Assembly: GCF_030408675.1 (NCBI RefSeq)
Contig: NZ_CP047200.1
Coordinates: 2,232,001 to 2,296,000, forward strand
Direction of reading: 5' to 3'
DNA from: Corynebacterium durum
GTDB taxonomy: Bacteria > Actinomycetota > Actinomycetes > Mycobacteriales > Mycobacteriaceae
Length of the DNA: 64,000 nucleotides
Below, piece by piece: positions 39,310 through 48,170 of this stretch (within the stretch, counting starts at the first letter, position 1; each line of letters begins with the position of its first letter). Made by a program: the position numbers and the translations under genes. Under the pieces are notes generated by a model. That model ran no database searches and was not told the origin of the DNA. It saw only the letters and a program-made list of their open reading frames with translations.

Positions 39310-39735
39310 CTACGTCAGGCACGCGGCGTTCACAACGCCAACCATCACCAGCGACACGGAGGCCACAATGGCACCGGCGCGGAGCTTCTTATCTTCCACA
39401 ATGTCCCGGAACCTTCCCGGAATGGCCAATTCCATGGCCACCAACGCCGCGGCCTGGAGCGCTATTCCCAGAAGGCCAAACACCCCGGCCTCAATAAGCC
39501 CCTTGCCTAAGCCCAATTCGGAGACGGAACTATGCACGGCGGTGGCCACCACAATTCCTGTGGCTATCTGCTGCGCCGCCGCTATGAAACCAGCATTGGG
39601 CAGGTGGTCCACAAACACCAGGCGATGTAGTTTCCCGGGGGTAAGCAGGTCAAGAACCACAAACCCCAGCACCAGCATCACGCCGGCGAGGGCGAAATAG
39701 GCCAGCGTACTCACGACCTCTGCAAATACGTCCAT
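39310..39735 (-). CDS. DUF350 membrane protein
   Basis: 141 aa from ATG 39735 after AAGGAG. Four hydrophobic helices with small polar loops, the DUF350 pattern; the helices are rich in Ala, Gly and Val. Third gene of a minus-strand cluster DUF4178-DUF4247-DUF350. The family's function is unknown; the three are recurrently found together in actinobacteria, often with a spermidine-synthase-like membrane protein, which I do not find here. Confidence 0.85.
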   Translation of the reverse strand: MDVFAEVVSTLAYFALAGVMLVLGFVVLDLLTPGKLHRLVFVDHLPNAGFIAAAQQIATGIVVATAVHSSVSELGLGKGLIEAGVFGLLGIALQAAALVAMELAIPGRFRDIVEDKKLRAGAIVASVSLVMVGVVNAACLT

Positions 39736-39746
39736 TTTCTCTCCTT

Positions 39747-40226
39747 TTATTTCACACCGGATCCCGACGATCCACCGCTACTGCTGCCACCATTACTTCC
39801 CGAGCCAGACGACCCGCCAGAGGAATCACGCGGCGAGGACGGACTGAACCCAGGCCCCAGGAAAATCAAACTGCCATTGTTGTAGCGGTGCAGGTCCTCC
39901 ACCTCAATCTGGCATTTCCCGTTATTGTTGGACACCACAATAAGTCTCTTGTCGTAGCGCAAGTATTCTGACCCCGACGCGGAGTCAAACTGCCTGGCCA
40001 TCGGCTTAACCTTATTCGCAATATCCGAAGCCGTCTTCTGCACGCTATCGCCAGACTTGCACTCGTAGGTATTGCCGCTCTTTCTGGTGTAGTTCTTTGA
40101 CACATAGCTTTCGGGATTACTCGCGCTAGCGAATCCCGCAGCAGCCGTCACAAAAGTCAGGCCCACGGATGCTGCGCTCACAAGAACCAGCACAATGCCA
40201 AGAAGCCTCCAGCGGCCACTATTCAT
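39747..40226 (-). CDS. DUF4247 exported or membrane-anchored protein
   Basis: 159 aa. One N-terminal helix (residues 8-32), then a domain with YVSKNY, a Cys pair (YECKSG, KCQIE) and YLRYDKRLIVV, the DUF4247 pattern, and a ~40-residue tail made almost only of Ser and Gly. The tail length could vary between strains because of the repeated Gly/Ser codons. Second gene of the three-gene cluster. Confidence 0.78.
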   Translation of the reverse strand: MNSGRWRLLGIVLVLVSAASVGLTFVTAAAGFASASNPESYVSKNYTRKSGNTYECKSGDSVQKTASDIANKVKPMARQFDSASGSEYLRYDKRLIVVSNNNGKCQIEVEDLHRYNNGSLIFLGPGFSPSSPRDSSGGSSGSGSNGGSSSGGSSGSGVK

Positions 40227-40286
40227 GACGGAAAACCTGCCTTTACTATTGTCGGGAGCGTTGTTGTCGGGGCGTCGAAAAGCATA

Positions 40287-40907
40287 TTAAACCGAGTAAT
40301 CAGGCGCTGGAGGCGCGGGGTAAATGATCAGCTCGCCAGGGAGAATCACCCGCCCCGTAGACACCTCCCAGGAATCGTCATTGGACCAGCCCTCAAACCC
40401 CAGGCGGAGCTGCTCGGACGCGTCGGCGTAATCGATGTAGGCAAGCTCGCCCTCCGGCGGCAACCCGGTTGTTCCGTGCGACACATAGCGCGCGTGACCG
40501 CGCTCCTGCTCCACGTAGTGAACGCCCTCAAACTCCAGAACGCTCTGCGGGGTGAGACCCGTCGCCTTCCGCGAGGTCCACCACACCAGCTCAAGCTCGC
40601 CGTCGTCGATTTCCACGGCCAGGAAGCTGCTACCGTCACCGCCGTCCAGCAGGTGTTCGTACCAGGTGAACTGCCCCTGGGTCACCACCAGCGTGCCGCG
40701 CACCAGGTAATCCGTCGCCCCATACGTAACGACGGCCCCCGGACCCAAGCGATCCGGTCCGAAATCAGCGGCATCCGGGACCTCGGCAAACAAATTACGT
40801 GCTGGCTGCTGCTCGTCATCAACCTGACGCGCCTTGCTGAAGCAATATAGCGCTCCTATACCACTCACACCCGCAATAGCGAAGAAAAACAATGACAGAA
40901 GTAGCAC
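40287..40907 (-). CDS. DUF4178 membrane-anchored protein
   Basis: 206 aa from GTG 40907, with GAGG eight bases upstream. One N-terminal membrane helix, then a beta-rich DUF4178 domain (YLVRGTLVVTQGQFTWYEHL) that is probably cytoplasmic or periplasmic-facing. First gene of the DUF4178-DUF4247-DUF350 cluster, divergent from the small membrane protein gene at 40984. Confidence 0.82.
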   Translation of the reverse strand: MLLLSLFFFAIAGVSGIGALYCFSKARQVDDEQQPARNLFAEVPDAADFGPDRLGPGAVVTYGATDYLVRGTLVVTQGQFTWYEHLLDGGDGSSFLAVEIDDGELELVWWTSRKATGLTPQSVLEFEGVHYVEQERGHARYVSHGTTGLPPEGELAYIDYADASEQLRLGFEGWSNDDSWEVSTGRVILPGELIIYPAPPAPDYSV

Positions 40908-40983
40908 TACAGTATCCTCAGTCTCAGCTTATTTTTATCCAGCATACAAGCATAGCCCTGGGGAAGCATGTCACAATGGGCCT

Positions 40984-41274
40984 ATGAAGAAGCGAGCATG
41001 GATCGGTTATGCGTCCGCTTTTCTCTCCTGGGCGCTTGTTATAGGGGCGCTCATCGCGTTTTTTATGGGGCATTCCGCACTGGCACTCTTTCTGTGCCTG
41101 CCGGGAATATTATTGGTCTGGTGCAGTGGCAGCATGTTTGGCGACACCAAGAAACTCCCCAAGGGTGCCCCCATCCCCGATGCGAAACGCGTCAAACGCT
41201 ACCGACAAGAAAACCCCGGCGCCACCATTGTTGACGCCATCAACGCGATCAACAGGCAGGACGGGGTGTACTAG
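40984..41274 (+). CDS. Small two-helix membrane protein
   Basis: 96 aa from ATG 40984; the frame opens at 40834 but upstream sequence overlaps the divergent gene. Two hydrophobic helices (6-27 and 31-48) and a basic cytoplasmic tail. No family recognised. Ends directly against the convergent secreted-protein gene with no terminator. Confidence 0.65.
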   Translation: MKKRAWIGYASAFLSWALVIGALIAFFMGHSALALFLCLPGILLVWCSGSMFGDTKKLPKGAPIPDAKRVKRYRQENPGATIVDAINAINRQDGVY

Positions 41275-41769
41275 TTACTTCGGGTTGGTGATGCGCGGCG
41301 CATTTCCCGAGCCATCCCAACCCTCAGCCGACGCGCTCGCATTCCCCACAGTCGCCGAGACCTTAATCAGCTTATCACCAGCGGCAACGCCCTTAGCCGT
41401 GTACACGGCACGCGAATATTCCTTCATCCGGCCGCTATCGGTGTCCTGGCCGTGCTGACGATCCTGATCCCCAGCGAACGCAATACTGACATTCACATTC
41501 TCTTCCAAGCCCCAGTGACGGCCCTCTTTAACCAAAATCGCACAATTCTGGTTATCCTTCGATGAAAAATACACCTCAATCGTTGCGAAACGCTCCCCCG
41601 ACGCGTCCTTCACTGGCACACGACCATCCTTCACCATGCGGTAACTTGTGCCACACGTGTTCGCCGCCGCCGCCTCGGGAGCATTCAACACGGAGACAGC
41701 GCCCAGACCACCACATGCCAAAGAAAAGGCCATGAACAGCTGAAACACACTCTTACGAGTGATCATCAT
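41275..41769 (-). CDS. Small secreted protein
   Basis: 164 aa with TTGGAGGT before ATG 41769. Classical signal peptide (1-37) ending in AAAAN, then a ~125-aa mature domain with one Cys pair (NTCG, NCAI). No anchor, so probably released or retained by interactions in the envelope. No family recognised. Confidence 0.72.
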   Translation of the reverse strand: MMITRKSVFQLFMAFSLACGGLGAVSVLNAPEAAAANTCGTSYRMVKDGRVPVKDASGERFATIEVYFSSKDNQNCAILVKEGRHWGLEENVNVSIAFAGDQDRQHGQDTDSGRMKEYSRAVYTAKGVAAGDKLIKVSATVGNASASAEGWDGSGNAPRITNPK

Positions 41770-42244
41770 CTACCTCCAATGGATACTCACCAGGACACTT
41801 AGCAGGTTGCGATATCTGCTAATCCTACGCTCAGCACATGTAATATTTTTCCGACGCGCCGCGATAGGGGTAACGCAACGCTAACTTTTTGCGATACTTT
41901 TTGGCAAATTCTCATACGCGTTAGGATTCATGCAGGTAGAAGCTTTTCGACGCCGCCGTGGCTACGGTTGGCAGATAAGATGCGGGTGAGTTGGGGGTGG
42001 GTATAAGGGTTAGCGCAGTGGGGTGATTTTATTCAGAAGGAAGGTCTGTGTCTTGGGTGTCGGCGTAGCGGGCTTGTGAGGTTGTGGGCAGTGAGTCGGG
42101 TGTAGTTGTGAGCGTGAGCTGGGTGTGGGCCGTGCGCGGTTGCGTGAGTGAACTGAACCCGGGCCGTGTGCGGTTGTGTGCGTGAGCCGAGCGCGGGCTG
42201 GTACTTTGACGAATCCGCAAGCCACTGTAAGATAACCCCCTGAA
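41770..42244. other. Intergenic region with G/T-rich degenerate repeats
   Basis: 475 bp. 42100-42200 holds degenerate direct repeats built around GGGCCGTG[CT]GCGGTTG (units of about 38 bp). The tRNA-Leu promoter is at the end. Open frames on the minus strand here arise from the repeats and run into the tRNA; rejected. Confidence 0.45.
42206..42233 (+). promoter_or_regulatory. Promoter of tRNA-Leu
   Basis: TTGACG (42206-42211) and TAAGAT (42228-42233), spacer 16 bp, 11 bp before the tRNA. Confidence 0.6.
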
Positions 42245-42329
<85 letters not shown>

Positions 42330-42335
42330 CGATTC

Positions 42336-42383
42336 CCTTACTTAAACACGCATTATCATGCACACCGCACTTAAGTAAGGAGG
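42336..42383 (+). promoter_or_regulatory. Hairpin that covers a ribosome binding site
   Basis: CCTTACTTAA (42336-42345) and TTAAGTAAGG (42371-42380) form a perfect 10-bp stem with a 25-nt loop. The right arm contains the AAGG of the AAGGAGG Shine-Dalgarno (42377-42383) of the gene starting at 42390, so the stem could block translation. No T tract follows, so it is not a simple terminator for tRNA-Leu. Confidence 0.5.
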
Positions 42384-42389
42384 CAGTCT

Positions 42390-42794
42390 ATGAGCTGGGA
42401 TCTCAGTGCTTTCCGGACAAAAAGACCGGTGACATCAATTGATGACCTCACCGAAGACGATCTTCTCCCGCTGCAGCGCCAACAGATAGTGACTGAACTT
42501 TCCTTGATCGCCACGGCATGTGACGCGCAGCTCGACACTAACGACCCAACGTGGCTGATTATGCAAACAGATGCATGGATAGTCGAGTTCGGCTTGGGAA
42601 AGCGCGAACCGCTCATAACCATGGGACTTCACGTCAGGGGTGACAAAGAGCCGAAAGAGGTGTTTGCCTACCTTGTTCATGAATGCGGGATGCGGCTGCT
42701 GGAGTGGAGTACAGGGGAATTTCTTGACCTATCGAAGCAAAGCAGCTTTCGAGAGTGGCAACAATGGTGCGAACGGGCACTTCCCAAAGATTAG
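42390..42794 (+). CDS. Unknown cytoplasmic protein
   Basis: 134 aa from ATG 42390 after a strong AAGGAGG. Soluble and acidic, with several Trp; no signal peptide or known motif. The ribosome site is part of a hairpin (see 42336-42383). Accessory setting after a tRNA suggests acquisition by insertion, but no attachment-site duplication was seen. Confidence 0.6.
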   Translation: MSWDLSAFRTKRPVTSIDDLTEDDLLPLQRQQIVTELSLIATACDAQLDTNDPTWLIMQTDAWIVEFGLGKREPLITMGLHVRGDKEPKEVFAYLVHECGMRLLEWSTGEFLDLSKQSSFREWQQWCERALPKD

Positions 42795-43055
42795 GCCGAC
42801 TGGGGCAGCAGTGATGATTGCCAAAAAGTCAGCTATAGCGATAGCCGTATAGTCGTTGGACGTGCTAGTATCGGCGGCACAAAATTATATTCGCACATTA
42901 ACTACATGAGACAATTTTGGCTTCCACGCTGACAACTGACACTGCGGGCTATCAAGAAAGCCGCGATTAAAGCTTCCGGCAGAACACAATAAGAAGGTGA
43001 TTATTAAACATCTAACCGACAATCCAAGCAAACCGACCCCGACAAGGAAGAGGCC

Positions 43056-43760
43056 ATGGACAAGACACTGCTCACCATAGTTTTCGCGTCCGTACCTGGC
43101 ATTATTGTTATTGGTTTCATTTCTCACATAATCTACCTGATGGTGCGTGATAATCGAGAAGTTTCACAAGGAATACGCCGTTCGCGATCATTTCTAGTAG
43201 ACCAAATAATTTTTGAATCCGGCGTCGTTATGATGGCCGCTTTTATAGGGTCAACGTCATTCGAAATGGCATCCCACATCATTCAGAATGAAAATTTCTT
43301 TGGACTCATAAGTCTTGCTATATTTTTAGCAGTTCCGACTTTAGTAACCATTGTCGTTACATTCATCATAACCGGCCTCACGCTACGGTACGTGGAGGTG
43401 AACTCTACGGGATTTACGTTTCGAAATAAACTTGGGCGGACGCGCAATTTTTCCTTCAACGATGTCGGCGGGTATCACTTTCGGCCTTTTGTCCTAGGCA
43501 AATATGGCCCACCCCCTGGGGGGCATCTTCAGTTTGTCGACACGACAGGTCGACAACTTTTTGAGGTGCAGATTCGCTCTACATCCAGGCCCGACCAGGT
43601 AGGCCAATATGCTATGTTTTGGACGCTACAGGGCCGGTGGCCCCAGCACGGCAACCACATGGATGAGCAGGTTTTAGCAAGCTATACATCGGACGCCATG
43701 ATTTCCTTTTTCAAGCCTTATTCGAGCTACACCCCATCCCAAAACCCCCATCCCATCTGA
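43056..43760 (+). CDS. Membrane protein of unknown function
   Basis: 234 aa from ATG 43056 after GAAGAGG. Membrane helices at residues ~5-30, 47-66 and 82-108, then a soluble domain (~115-220) with a beta-strand pattern like PH-type membrane proteins (STGFTFRNKLGRTRNF). Low GC for this genome. No family named. Confidence 0.6.
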   Translation: MDKTLLTIVFASVPGIIVIGFISHIIYLMVRDNREVSQGIRRSRSFLVDQIIFESGVVMMAAFIGSTSFEMASHIIQNENFFGLISLAIFLAVPTLVTIVVTFIITGLTLRYVEVNSTGFTFRNKLGRTRNFSFNDVGGYHFRPFVLGKYGPPPGGHLQFVDTTGRQLFEVQIRSTSRPDQVGQYAMFWTLQGRWPQHGNHMDEQVLASYTSDAMISFFKPYSSYTPSQNPHPI

Positions 43761-43810
43761 ATCCTTCTGCACTACAATAGGTATTTCAAGGGATGAGGGA
43801 GCAGAAGTAG

Positions 43811-46252
43811 ATGATTCGTTGGTTTAAAGACGTCGGCAGTGACCACCTCGCGCTCGTGGGCGGCAAGGGCGCTAATCTCGGGGAATGTGCCGCAGCGGGG
43901 TTTCCCGTGCCGCCGGGGTTCATTATTGATACCAGCGCTTATACAACCGCAACCGAGAGTATCCAGGCTGAGTTGATCGCGGCCGTCGATAAGCAGGACA
44001 TTGAACAGGCGCAACAGCTGGTCAGAAGCGTCACCATACCGGCAGACCTGCGGGTGGAGGTTGAGCAGGCGTATGCGGCGCTGGGTGATGGGGCGCGGGT
44101 GGCGGTGCGGTCGTCGGCAACTGCGGAAGACCTTGCCGAGGCCAGCTTTGCCGGGCAACAGGACTCCTACCTGGGCATAACCGGGGTGGACGCGTTGTGG
44201 GATGCGGTGTGCAGCTGCTGGGCGTCGCTATGGAACGAACGGGCGGTGTCCTACCGGCGCAAACACGGCGTGCCCAGCGAGGGGCTGGCGCTGGCGGTGG
44301 TGGTGCAAACAATGATTAGTTCCGACGTCTCCGGCGTGCTGTTTACCCGCAACCCCATGGCCGATAACACCGACATGATGATCAGCGCCGCCTACGGGCT
44401 TGGTGAGAGCGTGGTCGCGGCGTTGGTCACGCCAGATACGTTTACGGTGACGCGGGAGCCGGTCACGGTTGCCTCACGCACCATCGGCAGCAAGGAAACC
44501 CGGATCGATATGGCCGATGGGGCCGCGACCGTAACCACGCCAGTACCACTAGAAGACCAGGCACTCCCCTGCCTTGATGAACAGGCGATCCAACAGCTGG
44601 TGGCATTGGGCCACCTGGTCGAGGAGCATTACGACGCCCCGCAGGATATTGAATGGGCCTTCGCTGACGGCGAGCTCTACCTGCTGCAGGCCCGGCCAAT
44701 CACCACGGTGGCGAGCACGGACGCGACGAGCGTGGAGGGGCATTCACCTGCGCGGAGTCGGGTTGAGCGCACGCTTCGGGATGACCTGATGGAGCATTAT
44801 CCGGCGCCGTATCCGCTGGATCTGGTAGCGGTACATGCGTTGCAGGAGTCGATACAGGATTCTATGCGGATGATTGGCCTGAACGCGCCGTCAGCCCACG
44901 AGATTATTGTCGGCGATGATGACGGCGTGATTCGTATTCATGCACAGGCACCGCGGCCTGATGTGGCTGTGGTGTCGCGGTTGCCTCGGACTTTTGTCAA
45001 GGGCATGCGCCACGATCCGACCCGCTGGCCTGTGGAGGAAAAAGAAGTGCAGGAGGATCTGGCTCGGCTTGCGCATCGCGCCGCTGCCTGCGGGGATGCG
45101 TCTGATACCGAGGTGGTGGTGTTGCTGGAGCAGATTCTGGCCCAGGCAGCGCGGCTGATGTCTGATCGTTTCCTCTATTACCTGGCACCGATGACGGTGT
45201 TGCGGTCCAAGGCTAAGGCGTTGATTCGGCTGGCTCGGCAATCGGATCACGTGAGCACGGAGGACTTGTACGAGGATCTGGATTACGTCACCGCAAACGT
45301 GTTGGCTGGGATTCGGGATTTGACCGCCACCGCGCAAGAGTCTGGCTTGGCGGATGTGTTCACTAAAACCCCGCCGGAGCAGATCGAGCAGGCGCTGCAG
45401 TCTGCGCCGGACAGCGCGCGGTTCCTGGCTGAGGTGGACGCGTTCTTGCAGCGTCACGGCGCGCGGACGGCCTGCATGTATGTGCCGTTTTCGCATACCT
45501 CATGGCGGGAGACCCCACAGAGTTTGTACGAACTCATTGCGGTGTCGCTGCGGGGCCAACAGGCTTCGGGTTCGGCGGTGACTGGCTCGGCAGTGGCGAC
45601 CGTCGAGAAGCATCTGCCCAGGTTGCTGCATGGCAGCTGGCGCACGACCGTGGAAAAGTTGCGGGCGCTGCATGTTGGTCGCGAAGGCACGCTGTATGTG
45701 ATTGAAGAGGTGCTGGTGCTCGCCCGGACCGCCATGCGCGAGCTTGCCCGGCGGTTGGTTGATCGCGGCGTCCTGGAGACTGCCGATGATATTCGCTACC
45801 TGTATTTTCACGAGGTCACCGACGCTTTGCGCGATGGGGTGTCGCGTGGTGAGGTGGTTGAGCGTCGTCGGCGGCAGCGCGGCACGGCGGAGGCGGTGTG
45901 GTGGGATCGCGGCGAGTCCACCAGCGATGCTGATGCGATCACCGGTGTTCCCGGGAGTCCTGGTCAGGTGGTGGGTACCGCTCGGATTATCCGCACGCCC
46001 GCCGATTTTGGACGCCTGCAGCCCGGAGATATTCTGGTCTGTCCCTTCACCGACCCCACGTGGACACCGCTTTTCGACGTCGCGTCTGCCGTGGTCGCCG
46101 ACATCGGCGGCCCGCTCTCGCACGCCGCGATTGTTGCTCGGGAATACGGGATTCCGGCTGTTCTTGGGACGGGTGATGCGACCTTGCGGATTAAGGATGG
46201 CGAGAAAATCATGGTGGACGGGCGGAAAGGGAGCGTTGTGGGGGTGGGGTAG
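43811..46252 (+). CDS. PEP synthase / rifampin phosphotransferase-like enzyme
   Basis: 813 aa. N-terminal ATP-grasp domain (1-300: GGKGANLGE, RSSATAEDLAEASFAGQQ, WAFADGELYLLQARPI), a ~370-aa helical middle domain, and a C-terminal swivelling phospho-His domain (~710-813) with GGPLSHAAIVAREYGIPAV. The swivel His is the phosphate carrier between ATP and the acceptor. The PEP-binding TIM barrel of true PEP synthase is absent; the middle domain instead fits rifampin phosphotransferases. The acceptor could be rifamycin-like or another compound; this is not decided by sequence alone. Confidence 0.82.
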   Translation: MIRWFKDVGSDHLALVGGKGANLGECAAAGFPVPPGFIIDTSAYTTATESIQAELIAAVDKQDIEQAQQLVRSVTIPADLRVEVEQAYAALGDGARVAVRSSATAEDLAEASFAGQQDSYLGITGVDALWDAVCSCWASLWNERAVSYRRKHGVPSEGLALAVVVQTMISSDVSGVLFTRNPMADNTDMMISAAYGLGESVVAALVTPDTFTVTREPVTVASRTIGSKETRIDMADGAATVTTPVPLEDQALPCLDEQAIQQLVALGHLVEEHYDAPQDIEWAFADGELYLLQARPITTVASTDATSVEGHSPARSRVERTLRDDLMEHYPAPYPLDLVAVHALQESIQDSMRMIGLNAPSAHEIIVGDDDGVIRIHAQAPRPDVAVVSRLPRTFVKGMRHDPTRWPVEEKEVQEDLARLAHRAAACGDASDTEVVVLLEQILAQAARLMSDRFLYYLAPMTVLRSKAKALIRLARQSDHVSTEDLYEDLDYVTANVLAGIRDLTATAQESGLADVFTKTPPEQIEQALQSAPDSARFLAEVDAFLQRHGARTACMYVPFSHTSWRETPQSLYELIAVSLRGQQASGSAVTGSAVATVEKHLPRLLHGSWRTTVEKLRALHVGREGTLYVIEEVLVLARTAMRELARRLVDRGVLETADDIRYLYFHEVTDALRDGVSRGEVVERRRRQRGTAEAVWWDRGESTSDADAITGVPGSPGQVVGTARIIRTPADFGRLQPGDILVCPFTDPTWTPLFDVASAVVADIGGPLSHAAIVAREYGIPAVLGTGDATLRIKDGEKIMVDGRKGSVVGVG

Positions 46253-46331
46253 TTCTGGGAATGCTGGCTGTTAGAAGAAAACAGCTATTCCCAGCGACGT
46301 GCTACCTCTTTTTGATGTTAGGGTGGCGTCC

Positions 46332-46538
46332 ATGAAAGACACTGAAGAAGAAAACGAAAGTGACATATATGCGACTCTCGGTATCACCTTTGGGGTCATA
46401 GGTTTTGCTGCTAATGGGATGGGCGTGCTAGGGCTCGTGTTTAGCATCCTGTCGCTCAACAAGGATGATGATCGCAAACTACCGATTATAGCGTTTATTA
46501 TCAGTACAATCACTACCGCACTTCCTTTTTTAATTTAG
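46332..46538 (+). CDS. Small DUF4190-like membrane protein
   Basis: 68 aa from ATG 46332; the frame opens at 46299. An acidic N-terminus (KDTEEENESD) and two hydrophobic helices with a short charged turn LNKDDDRK between, the layout of DUF4190-like proteins. Function unknown. Confidence 0.5.
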   Translation: MKDTEEENESDIYATLGITFGVIGFAANGMGVLGLVFSILSLNKDDDRKLPIIAFIISTITTALPFLI

Positions 46539-46603
46539 TAAGCGCTAGCAATACGGCGAATATCTAACTAATGTTCTTATGGATTAGTGCCGTATGCCAT
46601 GTA

Positions 46604-47408
46604 TCACTGAGCCCCCTGGTGAGTTTCCGCATCGATGATGAGCAGTTCAGCTGCGAGTATGTCGCGAGTATTATGCATTGCAGGGTCCAGCGGAACCGAG
46701 CCGTCGAAGCGGCTATGGATTATTAGGGTCGGGCAAGTAATAGCCTGCGGATTGCGTGTTCGTGTTTCTCGGTGAAGTTCTTTGATGAAGCCTTGTTGTG
46801 ATCGTAGAGCAGTAAAGAAATGCACATACTTCTGCCTCTAGTCTTCTGATATTCCCTGCATGACTTTTTAGCTGGCAATGTAGTGAGGAGTGCGATCAGC
46901 TGCGTCAAGCTTGCTTCTGGGTAGCGGCGCAGTAGCCCTCGTGTTAGTGGCCTTGTGGCTTGTTTGACCAGTGGATTGAATAGAATGTGCACTGCAATAT
47001 GCGTTGGCATACTGGGCCATGAAGCTAAGCTGACTAAGCTGACCAGCAACAATGTATTGACGCGCTCGGGATAGAGTTCTACAAATCTCGTGGCTGCGCG
47101 ACCACCAGCGGAGATTACAACGACTGTCGCCGAGGCTATTTTTAGGCCATTCAGCAGTTAGTTCATCCAGCAGTCGGCACAGAGCTGCCTCAGAATCCCC
47201 GTTGTGCCCTACTAACGCACTGCATGTTCGACCATACCCTGGTCGCAATACCATGATGACTGTCCAGTCATGCTCTATAAACCCACTGATCGCACGCCGG
47301 CGATAGTGCACTCGTGTGCCCACCATTCAGGAATAACGCCGCAGGACCATTGCCTGGTTGGATGTGGTATTCAAGATGGTACTCGCCGACGTTGAGCACT
47401 AGGGTCAT
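46604..47408 (-). pseudogene. Frameshifted alpha/beta hydrolase
   Basis: From ATG 47408 the frame reads an alpha/beta hydrolase start (ALFLNGGHTSAL, the oxyanion strand), then shifts to a frame with VLRPGYGRT, then to ERVNTLLLVSLVSLA (sequence normally following the nucleophile elbow), and finally to TLIIHSRFDGSVP (the Asp region) and DAETHQGAQ (the His region). At least three shifts break it. The nucleophile region near 47110 is in yet another frame. Confidence 0.7.
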
Positions 47409-47520
47409 GGTTGTAGACTATTGCGTCAACTCAAGCGGAATAGACTTGTTTGTTGTGTGTCACATGTAGGTCTTCATACCTCCTCACCAGTTGGAACCTG
47501 CTCTGTTAGACTGAGTACTT

Positions 47521-47826
47521 ATGAGCGGCATAACATCAGCAAAGCCGGACTACACCCTTCCCTATGAGCAAACAGTCTTGTCAATTCTGCGAGATTTCGG
47601 GATCGTTCGAGCCCAACTTTTTGGAAGCGCAGCACGTGGCGAACTGACACCCGCTAGCGATATTGACCTACTCGTAAAACCAGATGGCCCTGTTGACTAT
47701 GGTCAACTATTCTTACTTCAGGAAGCACTCGAAGCGGCCACCGGCAGAAGCTTTGACATTCTTACATCAATCAAGGAACCTTTCCGTCCTTACATTGAGC
47801 CAGAACTTATTGAGCTACCACTATGA
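47521..47826 (+). CDS. mntA: MntA-type nucleotidyltransferase antitoxin
   Basis: 101 aa minimal nucleotidyltransferase. GSAARGE followed by SDIDLLV gives the GSx10DxD active site; a further Asp is in FDILT. In the studied Shewanella pair, MntA silences HepT by adding AMP to a Tyr near the HEPN active site. The next gene overlaps by 4 bp (ATGA), as usual for this pair. Confidence 0.9.
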   Translation: MSGITSAKPDYTLPYEQTVLSILRDFGIVRAQLFGSAARGELTPASDIDLLVKPDGPVDYGQLFLLQEALEAATGRSFDILTSIKEPFRPYIEPELIELPL

Positions 47827-48170
47827 AATCACCAGTGCCATACATTGAAATGGCAGTTGAAGCAGGAAAGCGAGTTCTACAGTACACACCCGAAACTGAA
47901 GATGAGTTTCAACGATCCCTAATCATGCAGGATGCAATATGCATGCGGCTACAGGAAATGGGTGAAAATCTCTCCAAAATTCGTCAGCAGTTTCCAGACT
48001 TCTACCAAGCACACCACAGCGACGATTGGCATCGCCTCATCGGAATGCGCAACGCCATCTCCCATGGGTACGGCGAAATTGATATGCATATAGTCTGGCG
48101 CATTGTATCTACAGAACTGCAGCAAGTCGTGGATGCGCTTGCAAGGCTGAACCACTCCGAACATGCCTGA
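47823..48170 (+). CDS. hepT: HepT-type HEPN toxin (DUF86)
   Basis: 115 aa helical HEPN ribonuclease. The catalytic Rx4HxY motif is intact as RNAISHGY (residues ~76-83): Arg and His cleave RNA and the Tyr is the site modified by MntA. Translation is coupled to mntA. No transposon or phage genes adjoin it, so it could serve as a stand-alone defence or stabilisation module. Confidence 0.9.
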   Translation: MKSPVPYIEMAVEAGKRVLQYTPETEDEFQRSLIMQDAICMRLQEMGENLSKIRQQFPDFYQAHHSDDWHRLIGMRNAISHGYGEIDMHIVWRIVSTELQQVVDALARLNHSEHA

